From Cyclina sinensis (taxonomy: Eukaryota > Mollusca > Bivalvia > Venerida > Veneridae), in assembly GCA_012932295.1 (NCBI GenBank), contig JAAONU010000016.1:13742111-13806110 (forward strand): DNA of 64,000 bases, in the 5' to 3' direction. This document shows, piece after piece, positions 1-12,300 of this stretch. Both the position numbers and the translations under genes were made by a program. Positions within the stretch are counted from its first letter, which is position 1. Each line of letters starts with the position of its first letter. The notes below the pieces were generated by a model. It was not told the DNA's origin, made no database searches, and saw only the letters and a list, made by a program, of their open reading frames with translations.

Positions 1-245
1 GGGAAAAAACATCTTATACTGACGTTACGGGTGCGTTTGTTGTTAAGCAATCGGTTTTCTTGTTTAAGCAAGTCAAAACAAATCTATTAAATAAGACTTT
101 AGGTTTATTTTTACGGTACCGTCCGATGCTTGGTACCCAAACGTTTATTACTAAATTAAGGAGAAAATGTTATGTTATATGCACCAGTAACCAAATACAT
201 ATTTGTATCATATTATACTTACTAAAAGATATAATGCTTATTTAG

Positions 246-318
246 GACGTTGGTCGTTACCCAGTGTATAAAGAACTGTATGCTGAATATACATGGAGTG
301 ATGGTCATATCAAACCAG
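246..318 (+). CDS. Scaffold gene exon 1 of visible set
   Basis: The acceptor is tttag at 241-245 and the donor is gtaagt at 319. The 73 nt read as 24 codons (DVGRYPVYKELYAEYTWSDG...) plus one base. The leftover g joins the next exon to make a Gly codon. The Tyr-rich peptide has no family I recognise. Earlier exons lie upstream of the window, and the first 245 bases look intronic. Confidence 0.7.
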
Positions 319-3300
319 GTAAGTAATGTCTGTGAAAAGTAATCAGACTAACAGACTGACTGAGAGATAGATAGAAGGACATTAAGTTACACATAGCAAA
401 GAATTTTGATAGATAAAGTAACGGATGGATGGAAAGACAATAAATTTATTAAAAAGGTTTTTATTTGATTTGTCAATACGTTTTTTTCCAAAGTAAATGA
501 AATTTCTATTACGGTCCATTCCATCACAAATCATGTTAAGTATGTTTCATTTGATATTTCAGCATTAATAAACTGCTACATTTATACTACTACAGTACTG
601 AATAATAGGTTTAAAAAATGTTACATTGAAATTGATAACTGTTTTATATGAAACTATTTCACCAACCATTCGACTTTCAGGATCTAGTACAATGAATATA
701 CGAGACATACATGTCAAACAACTCGAACTATCGGCCAAAGCACAAAGTATGTCAGACCTGTTCTCAAACAGAAGAAGACCAAGCGCTCTACATAATGAAA
801 TTTTTCTTCCTCATGGCAGAAACTTCCCAACCGCAGGTGCTAGTGATCATGATAAGAACAATATGAACATAGACGATGACACTGATAGCTTGATCGACTT
901 AGACCAATGGGCCAAAGACATTCAAGACACAGGAACGGATAACTACGCTTATGTTGATGATGAGCAGACTCATAAAATTGAATCTTCTGAAACCAAGAAT
1001 GTTTCTAACAATTCACAAACTCGTGAAAATAATATGTTAGTAAAATCATCGACCAGTAGAGGTGAGGAAAACATTGTAACTGAGCGTGAAGAAGAAATAG
1101 AAGGTGATTATGATACACCTGACATGATTTATGCCAAGATAAACAAACGAGACGAGAGATATGCATCGACTAGTAATGTTAGTTTTACAATTCATAAGGA
1201 AAGTGATAGAAGAGGTATTGACAGAAAGGAAGAGACTGTGAGGCCAAGCACGTCGCATGAGGATATTTCCATAACACCCTATAGAGCTTCAGAGGACAGA
1301 CAACGGTCCTCAAATGAAGATCTCCATAGTATATCACCAAGCGTGGAAGGTGCGCTTTACTCTACAGTAAGACGTCTTAGCGGTGGGTCGTTTAAGAACT
1401 TAACTGGTTCGACCTTGAGTATATATGGTTCTGATGAAAGCCTTAAAGACAAGGTAATAGACAATCGCTTTGATACTTTAGAAACACGTTCTGAAGACAA
1501 AATCTATCAAAAGCACACATTTACAACCGCATCGTATCCAGGAAACAAGGATAGCGATAGTGAGGATGAACATGGAGCAGGTTTTTACGATTTAACCAGT
1601 TCGTATGTTGCTAATAAAAGCAAGTATGAAAATCAACAGCTTACAAAATCTGATGATAAAAGCAATCTGGAAAGTAAAAATGGAAGCGATCAATTAGATA
1701 TGGAAACATTAGAAGATAGACTGCAAGAACTTCAAGCAAGACAGACAACCATTGGACTACAAGAACTAAATACATTAAATGTAAACAACCAAGGTATGTG
1801 GTCCTTATGAAGCTGTATTTGCGTAAACAATTTTCATAATCGGCTATTCACTTGAAAGCTCTCTGTCCGATCTAAAAATAACCGTTACCTGTATCAATAT
1901 TATTATTACCTTATTTCAAAATGTTATGTTATTTCCGCCCAATTCAAGTACTTCTTAATTGTCTGTCTGCACATTTAAGTTATTTGGCTAGAGTTTTATG
2001 TTTACTATTCAATTAAGTAAAGGGCATATTTTGGAAGTGACCAGACAGGAAAGAGAGGAATAAGATACAAATAACCGAAAGCAAATGCATGGAAAAAGTT
2101 TTGATGGTGGATTCAGTTGGTGTATTCAGTCTTATCGTTGTTATGGTGTTATTCAGACAAAAAGTGTTGCTAAGCATGATACATGACATGGCATACTCTA
2201 AAAGGCATCTCAAATACAGTTTTCACATTTCAATTTTCCGAAGTATTTGTCAGAATTGTTTACTCTTGGACAGCTTTCATTGCTCTTTATTTTCACTATT
2301 GTTTTGAATTCCGTCCCAAGGACATGTCAGAATTGATGATTTAGTCTCGCACAGCGTTGAAAAGCTATTTTTCATGGAAATCAATTCCGGTCCAGACACG
2401 AATTTTAAATTGTCCTGTGATTTGTTTAGTTTGTTTTTAAGTGTGGATGTCTTTTTTTTCTGTCTCGCTAGGATAATGTGGTACTACTTATCATATGTAA
2501 AACTATGTAAATGAAATATTGCAGTATATTCTAAGTATGGAAACAATGCATTACATTTAAATGGACATAATTTGGAACTTTACAAACTTTGTAAGAAGTG
2601 TTAAGATACAATAGTTCTCTAAGTCGTATGTTTTTGTGACGCTGACTGAATACTTGAATTTTGTAAGATATCATTCGATTTACACAATTATTTCGTATTC
2701 AGATGTATCGCTGGAGTTAGAAATCTCTTGTGTCTGTTTAAACATGAAACTTTTCGTGATTGTTAACTTAAAAATATGTACAAGCAGAAATGTAAAACTC
2801 AGCAATATTATTTGAGTTTATGCGTCGGAACTAAGCAATATACTTCTTTGATCAGGAAAAACCACGTACTGTACTTTTTTCAGTATTTTATAATTATATA
2901 AATGTAGCAAAATATGGAGAAGATTAGTTCAGAAAATCTCTTTTATCAAATGGAAAAAATTTAAAACTTCTGTTTTCAATTAGTTATCACTCTTAATAGT
3001 CATTTTAATGGCTGCTGTCGACAATGATAAAATACCTTTGGTGGAAATTATTTTCAGTCTAGACATTAATTTACATAAATAAATATGTTAATGATTTCGA
3101 TTTTGTTTTAGGAGATAAAAGATTTGCATTATATTCTCGTCTCATGCCTTCATCTTTCAGTATTCTTTTTTACACAATCTTTTTGAAGAAAAAAAATATA
3201 TCTTATTTTTTTTCCTTCTTTGTATAAATCTTGATACTGCTTCTACTAGTGTGCATTCAATTCTTAGATGACAGCCAAAGTTGTGAAGGTAAAACCAATT

Positions 3301-6300
3301 AGCACTATATAACCATTCCAGAAACAACATTGTATTATATGTACATCGTAATTCACAACTGGTATCCAATTTCAAAACAAATAGCACTCGCCACTGAGGC
3401 ATTCTAGAAACTAGGTGTACAGTGTCTACAATCATTATAAAGCACGATATTCTTAGTTTTACTTTGTTCTCAATCTTAGCCTAAGGCAAATGATGGGAAA
3501 GCATATGCTGACTAACATTTGTACAATTAGTTTTAGATTTACATGAAAATATGATCGGTTTTAAAATTTTATTTAGCAGGCTACCATTAAAAAGGGCAGA
3601 CTCCTTTTTATAAATTTTGATCGTTATTTTGGCACTCGTGTGCACTCATTGATGCTATCTTAATATGGCTTCACTTGATAATACTAAGTTTTTACCAATT
3701 TGGGAAAGAAGGAAGTACAACAAATAAATATACAAGTTAAAATTTACCTCTTTATATAAAATGGTTGTACTTTATATATACTACCAAACTTTGATTGGAT
3801 AAAAAAACTGTGTACTTAACAATGCCAAAATTTTATATTTATACAGACATGCTGATTTCCGAGGGAAGTGTCAGGAAAAAGGGAAAATGGAGGACTTTTA
3901 AGAATAGAATAAAGGGCAGCCTTCGACTGAAATCACCTGGTCATACAAGTAATATATCACAACATTTAGTATATTCTTCTGTTGCAATCAGTTTTGTGAT
4001 AATTTCATTACCGACTAATGAATGTATAGCTTTCTTTAGATAAATATTTTATCATTATTATGATTTTTCGTAGATAACTCACGCCGTCTCACAATGTTTT
4101 TTTTTACATTCTTCAGCAGCACTGAAACTATATATCACGTAAATAACTGACACGTTTCTTTAATTCAGTTTTTTTCATCGGCCACCTATTAGGCACCTTT
4201 TTTGGTTGTGTTTCAGAAAAACTTTCACTGAAATCAAGAGGATCTACAGGTATATCTTTATGTTTGTGAACTGTTTTCTGATAAGATACATTTATTGATT
4301 TAATCGTTTAAAACGAACGACTGTAATGTATTATGATCTATATATAAAAAATTACTTTATAACTTGACTATAAAAGACATTTTATGTATCTATGAGCAAT
4401 CTTTCATCTTTCTATTGTAATATTACTGTAACGGTGATTTTGTGAAGTATTTAACTACTTACAATAAAAATGGTACCCGTCTCCATGATTGGTGATTGGT
4501 CATCTGTTCTAGACACACTACGGACCAATACCATTTATGTTAACATTTGTCAGTTTCTTACAATGAAAGGATGTTCAGTACTGCTACTTCCCAGGAATGA
4601 TCGTCTGGTTAACTGCCTGCAGATATGACTTCAGCTGTTAAAAGATGATAACTCGTTTAAACCTCAACCTAACAAAATCCCATTTTCTTTGTTTTAAGAC
4701 ATTCCAGAGTACACTGTTCCTTCAAGAAGAGGCTGGAAAAACGAAAAGGTGGACAGTGTCAGCCTAGCACAGCTAGAAGAAGCTGCAAAGAAACTGCTGG
4801 ATGAAGATGAATTCAGAGCAGTCAAAAGACATATCAAAACGGTAGATAAAATGTCCATATTGATAACGTTAACATGTCTGGAAACTTACTTACACAACCA
4901 CGTATTATTTTTACATTATGAGAATTTTTACTACAGAACCTCTCAATGAAATATGATCTGGTAATGTTTTTTTAAAGTTTTATTTTGTTGTCTAGTCATT
5001 ACACATGCTAAATCATGAATCAAGAAAAACACGATTGAACTAGGCCACTGATAAATTTGATACTATATAAACCAATGTATTTTGGGATCAGTAATTACGT
5101 GCATGTCTCTATGACAATAAAATTAGTTTGAATTCAAATTACATCATACGGCCGAAGCATTCGTGTAATTGATATTCAATATATAATCCGTTAGCTGCTT
5201 TTTATGTCATATTGCTCACGAAAACATTCACTGATAAGGTTTTTTTCTAGGAACAGAGACCTCTGTTTTACACATGGGATTTTTGTGGTCGATACGTCAG
5301 TCACAACAAAGCCAGTTAATATGATTTGGTAATAATTAGGGCCAAATTGTGATTTCTGACATTAAGTAAAATGTTTTTATCCCGATCCTTTTTATGCCCC
5401 CGAAGGGAAGCAAATAGTAATCGCACGGTCTGTCCATCCGTCCGTCTGTCCGGTAAAATCTTGCCCTCGCTTCATCTTCAAAACCACTAGTGTGATTTCA
5501 TTGAAACTTAACAAGAGTGCTTGTCACCAAGCCCAGTTGTTCATATCATCAGGAGATTTCGCTCGATTTATTTTTGGCAGAATTATGGGCACTTAGTCAT
5601 TTTTTTACTCTAAAATCTTGTCCTCGCTTCATCTCCAAAACCGCTTGAGGGATTTCATTGAAACTTCACAGGAATGTTTGTCACCCAGCCTAGTTGTGCA
5701 TATCGTCAGGAGATTCCGCTTGATTTATATGTGGCAGTGTTATGGGCACTTAGTCATTTTTACTCTAACTTCTAAATTAAAATCTTGTCCACGCTTCATC
5801 TCCAAAACCACTGGAGGATTTCATTGAAACTAAACAGGAATGTTTGTCACCAAACCTAGCTGTGCATATCGTCAGAAGTTTCTTGTCGGATTTTTTTGGG
5901 CTGTGTTAAGGGCCCTTAGTCAACTTCTGTATTAAAATCTTATCCAAGCTACATCTCCAAATCCGCTTGGCGGATTTTATTGAAACCAGAATGTTTGTCA
6001 CCAAACCTTGTTTTATATCAAACATCAGTAGGGGTTGGGAATAAAACAATATTGTTTCGTATTCAAGGCCAAACTCACAGCTTTCTATTTCATTGAATAA
6101 TCATGTCTTCAACCCTCATATAAGAATTTGAAGCAGAAAAACATTACTTTACCATTAACCTTCAGTTCATGCTCTATTTTTTGTCATCTCTTTTCCGCAG
6201 GCATATTCAATTATATATTCACACCAGTTTCCTTTCAAAGCTACATTTCGGGGACATATGTCAATTTCCAGTGACAGCTCTTGTTTTGCATAGTATTTTA

Positions 6301-9300
6301 GCGGGCTAATAAAAATGAATAGCTAAAAACAATAAAATAAAAAAATGCTTAAAATACCCGTATTATATATCTGTCCTTGTAAATCTGAAGACTCATTACC
6401 ATAAAAGCATGTTTGTTTAAAAAGACAAGTCGTCTTAAAAAAACTTGTTTCTATGACTGCAATAAGTTTGAATATGACGTGTTTAATCACTGAAATAACG
6501 TTCTTCTTGTCCTTTTATTAATTAACGGACTGCCTAGATTTATGACATAAACTTCTCCTTAAAAAAATAACAGTTTCATGATGTTAACAAAGTGGATATT
6601 TTAGGATAAATACTCTTGTTTTCATTTAATATTTTGTTTCATTGAAAAATTTATGAGTCATGGCGTAAAGTCCTCTTTTTCCGTTACTAATTAGTGCCAT
6701 CGTGTTATGGAAAGCTTTAATTTACAGTGTCAATATGTAATTTTTATCATGTCGCACAGAAGATCTATCATAAATGTCATGTCGTGAATTTCCCTTTTAC
6801 TGAATCAAATAAGTCATTAAGTGCAATCCTTACTTTCAGTATCACGAGAATCACGATGTCGAGAGGCTTGTTGAAGTGTTGCTAGTTATACTAGACAAGC
6901 CTGAGAAACTTACCTTACTCAAAGATGTAAGGTAAGGATAATGCTTCTGTAATACACTCAGTGGGTTTTTTATAACTCTTATTTACCTTCCTAACTTAAA
7001 GGTGCTTATTCACTGATTTTGGGTTAAACTTACATTTCCATAAAACCTGTAATGTTTTATCATCCTCATCAACGTAATATCCAATGACATGTCTCAGGAA
7101 TCAGTGATAAAGAGTTACTGAACCAAAATACACAACAAATTACACAAAGCGTTAGTAGCTTCCTTCAAAAGAGCATAATGTTAGGCTTTCTTTTGGCACA
7201 AGATAAACATTTGCTGCCAACTATACTTAGAATTATTTTTCTATCACTCTTAGTCTCCAAATCTCAGTTTTTGTCAGGATCTAAGAAATTTAATTTTGGT
7301 CAATAAAATGTGAATAAGCAGCTTTAAAATGTGAAGTAGGTACCATGAATCAGTACTATACTCTGTGTTTAGACTGTTAAATATTTTTACAGTCTATCGA
7401 TCTTCCGTAACCCTCGTCTGTTCAGTCGTAATCTATATTCTTCCATGGCAAAGATAAAAGGTAAGCTACACGCAAGTTTTTTCTAAGTTAAGAAAATTTG
7501 AAAGGTTAAATGTATTATTATATTTGTTTTTCGAGATGGTTGAGTTGTTTTAACCTACTGTCATTGTGAAATATTTTATATTACAGAGGTGTTATATTTC
7601 AACATGACATGGTACAGTTTGACAACTTGGTGAATCATTATGAGATTGAAGCCTACCAGAAACTGTCTTTGAAGTTACACCTTCCGTTGAATCACAAACC
7701 TCAGAAAAAGCCCCGACGAAAACTGATCACGACTGAAATAGGTAAATATCTATATCAGACATTTGTGTTCTTCCAGACGTGAATCAAGACCTGCCTTGGT
7801 TTTGGTATATACGGGGGTATACTATTACAAGCCGTTGAAGCCATGTTTCTTGGTTAATAGCATGTTATTATTCATGATTAATGTCATTTTTGTCTGGATA
7901 TGGAATGTGATGGTTATAAATAATCGTAATTGAGTTTTCCACAGCAGAAATTCGATATGTAATATAGAGTATAAAACTTCTTCTTCTGCTCACGGAGCGT
8001 CGAGAAAATTCAGCGGAAAGGAAAACAAGAAAGTTTAGACATCACCAGAGCTAAGAAATTAAATTTACCTCTCTAAAAAGAAGTGATCGAAAATAACATA
8101 AAGGACTGGTGTATTGTTATGGACTATACATTTACTGCAATTTGAGCTTAAATGTCGGTTTTATGACTTCATTGAATATAAATCAGACGGAAATCGTTTA
8201 GAAACATTAATTGTTCTATCTTATAAGCGGTTACTTATTTATCGATCTTTCTCAGTTGTCGGACAGTTGTAGATATGGTAAATGTAGAGAGATGGACAAT
8301 GTCTTGTTGTTTTGCTGTAGGGGGTTTCTACTTTTGTTCAGTTATGCGCGTATTTCTTCGTACATGGTCACATTTTTATGCCGGCGCTCTAGCATTTCCT
8401 GCTATAAACTCCTCATATGCATTGGTATTAACATTGCTTCTAATACTCGAGTGTGAATTGTATCATTGCATGTCAAGGAAATCGGGAGACACTTGATTCC
8501 ACATGTCACATCTTCACGTTCGTTAACTGTCTCACGGGTTTGTAGAAGAATAATGCAATGTGTAAAAATATAGTTCTGTTCAACTCCCTGTCAAACATAA
8601 ACTTCATTCCTCTATTTTTGTACGCGGAAATTTCTGTCTCTCTTTTTTAAGCAATTTTAGACCCAGGAAGGAAGCATATCTCTTGTTGAAAATTTTCTTA
8701 ATTGATCGTTCAAAACAGTCTGACTGCTGTGTGGAAAACAGTAATAAAATTCTTTGGTAACTTATAATCGCCAGATGTTTTATTTGGTAACGTCAGCAAC
8801 AAGAGACCTATTATTCTGATCATGGTTCTTCTATTTCAAACTAGTAGCGTGGGAAATAAACTTTATGGTTATATTTTATTTAGTTCTGTTTTAGCTTGTA
8901 GTTCTGGAGTCACAGGCTTAAATACCAGGAAAAACTAAATTTATTGAAATGTGTATGGCAACATGGAACGCTAAAAGTCATAGCTTGAAAAAAAATATAA
9001 ATGATTATTTATAAAGGTATGCAAATATATAAAGCATCTGATGTGTCTTGAACAACATGTTTAATAACCGGTCGGTCAATAGCGCAGTTCGCTAGATGAA
9101 CAGGTGTCAGTCTTTTGAAGACCCAGAACGTGATCAGTAATCGTTTCTTTTAAACAAATACAAGTTAAGACTCTGATTTAAGACTTTTCATTTCAGGATT
9201 ATGTTATGAAGAAATCGCCTTAACCAATTATTAACTCGTTTTCATTTCAAAATGTCGGAACATAATTAGCGTCATATTAACACCTGATACTTTACCAAAT

Positions 9301-12300
9301 TAAAGGTCAAACCATTTTAAACTGATATGTTCTACGTTTCAAAACTTGTTTTCAGTCATTTTTATATTCCCTCTGTTTTGTTCCTAGAAAACCCACCCGA
9401 TGTTCGAAAAGCTGAGAAAAGCTACGATTTTGTTCCTGGTGAAGGTATATTCATCGTGATGTCAGTCTTGTCCTTTGTTGTTGTTGTATTTGTTGTTCTG
9501 TTGGTGTTGTTGTTTAATTTTATTGTTTTTAATTCTTTCATTATAGTTAATATACTCTACACTTCAATCTCTATATTTTTTTTTACTTTAACATCATTTT
9601 ATATTTACTATGTATTTATGCAGTGGTCGCTTAGACTGAACTAACTATATGTCCTAGCAAAGTATGGTCTTCAAAACATCAAAAGTACTCAAAAAATTAC
9701 AAAGAAATTTGCAATGGCAGTTGGGAAGAAAAAGGTTTTAAGCACTGCCCAAGCTAAACACATGTGTTTGTATATTTTAGGTCTGTCTTCTGTTTCCAAT
9801 TGTCACAAGCTTTCTTTACAACAGACCAGTAAATAGTATGATTTATCGGCAGGTTTCTGAGTATCCTACTAGAGAAAGCTTTGTTTGAGCTTAGTACTGA
9901 AGGGTATGAAATATTGAATAAAGCTCGTTGCGTAAAGCTTAAATATTTCTTGAAGCCCCAAAGGCACGGTTGTTTTGTTTTACCAGTTTCATTTTTAAGC
10001 AACCAGTGTCTCCAGTGCATGTAACATAATTAGATGTGTTATTCCTGTAAACTTTTTTTTTGCTTCTTGATTTTATGTGCCTGTGTGCGTTTCTACAAGT
10101 TTCTTGTCTAGTTGCTCTTCGGGTTTGTGCTTTTCTGTTTGTTAATTTAATCAAATAGATATTTTGCAGTTGCCTGATATAGATGTCACTGTGTATGAAT
10201 TTTATGAGATATAAGAAAACTGAGACATGTCTGTGCCATGCACATTATCATTTTAAACCAATCTTATAACAATTCAACTAACACGTCCTTTCTCCATACA
10301 AACTTTAAAAATAATAGGTAACAAGCGTTAAAGATAATTCGAAATATCTTCATCTACTTCTTTACATACCTCATATAGTACATAAAATATGAATATGTAT
10401 ATTTAGAATAATATAATAGAATAATACTGTAATAAATTTGCATTTCTAAGATAATTAAGATGCTAATTGTTTTACCATCTTTCCTCTATAATGTATTTGT
10501 ATTGAATGTAGGTGTGATGATGTCGAAAATTGTATTAATGTAAAACATGGAGAAATCAGAAATATTTTAGAAATAAATACTTGAGTAGCATTTGGAAACA
10601 GGGTGATTTGTGTAACAGTTCAAATCACTGCTGGAGAGAAAGTTTGCTTTCAAAGAAAGTAATTACTTTAATTAAGTTAAAAAGGAGAAATGCGATTAAA
10701 TTTACGACAACAGTGTTCTTGATTGGAGCTACTAACGAAAAAGAGATATTAAAAGGTTCTTTCACCGGTTTTATGTTTTTTGTTTGGGTAATATAATTCA
10801 AAGTTGGCCTTTTTACAAAATTAGATAACTTGCTTTAATCAGCATCCAGTAATGAATGATTGGGTCAGGAAGTGTCAGAATGTACAACAGGAAATATCTT
10901 TTGAATGTTGATTTTGAGGTTTCTGTGTCAAGGACGGGGCGACTACCTGTATACAATCATTGTTCGAATGAAAACTGGAGAACACTTTGGCTTTGTTACA
11001 AAAACCTAGGTAGGGACATGGAGCACAACCAGCAGTTGATCCCTCTTAATTTTGTAGTGAGAAGATCAAAAGACAAGGTCACTATGATGCCGGTGTAAAA
11101 TCCATTTTTTTATTTTGAGTATTTTTTTCCATCCAGTTAGTAAAATTAACAGCGCCAATACCTTATTGGGTGATGTGAATGTCACAACACAGATAAACTT
11201 TCACCAAAACATAAAATGCAAAACTTTTATATGGTGTTTCTCTAACCGGTGCATCGAATTGAGGAACATAACTAGTAAACTCCTACCAAGTGACTCAAAT
11301 TTCATATTTGTGAATGATTAATTCTTTTACTGTTCTTTTGATAAAGTGAGTGAGAGTGTTGGTGATTCTAAGTAATGACATGAAAAGTGTTGAAAATTAG
11401 GCATTTTAAAGCTTGTTAACCGTTCAAAAATAAGGATATAATTATAAAGCCATGTGTTGCTTTGCAAAGGTGCGCACATTCAATACAGGTACCATTACAG
11501 TAACATCCCATCTTTTCCTATACCCAATGGACCTTAAAGAAATACACAGTAAAGTGTTGTCTTTTATTATAAGCTTTTCGTGAAAACGTTTTCGACAGTT
11601 TTAAACGGTGTCTTTTAAAACATTTTCGGTATGCCCATTCTAAAAATTATTTTGGGTTTGTTGAACAGATCTTTGTTGCAAAGATGTCCGACAAAATTAA
11701 ATAATCGGTAAAAACAAAAGTAGCACCGTTTGCCGCCTGCATTTGTACTTTTTGCAGCAACAAAATGCATGTTGTTTGTATTTGATATTGTATTTGGAAG
11801 GTGTTTTAACTTGAAAAGCAATTTAAACTTACAAATAGGCAGCATCTTCGCAGGATTTGTCTCATAAACCTAGCAATATCGGTTTACGTATATCAATCGT
11901 GAATGCAATAATTGTAAATATTAATTTGGGAATGTAAATTTAATTCGACAACATAGTTGACAGGTCTACAAAGTACCACACTTCCAATAAAAATTTACAC
12001 ACTCTATGTTTTCAGGTGCAAGGTAGTAGCCCATCATTTATTTTTTCTACACATGTCCTTTGGCAGCCTTCCCATCAATCCGTCATTCTAGCAAATGATC
12101 TTAGTTTAAATGATTGCTCGCGAACAATTCATTCCGTTCCTTTAAGACACACTAGTTCTGTTAAAAGCGACATTTTATATATTTATACAATTCAGCAGAG
12201 GATGGTCATTTCCACATTAAGACCATGGATCGGTACAAAAAGCAGCAAGAAGTTGTTGATGTAATGAGAGAAAATGTTCAGCAATCTAGATCTAGGCATA

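Noticed and set aside
9068..9135. tRNA-like sequence with a box-A match
   Set aside because: No box B of acceptable quality and no cloverleaf; at most a degraded SINE head.
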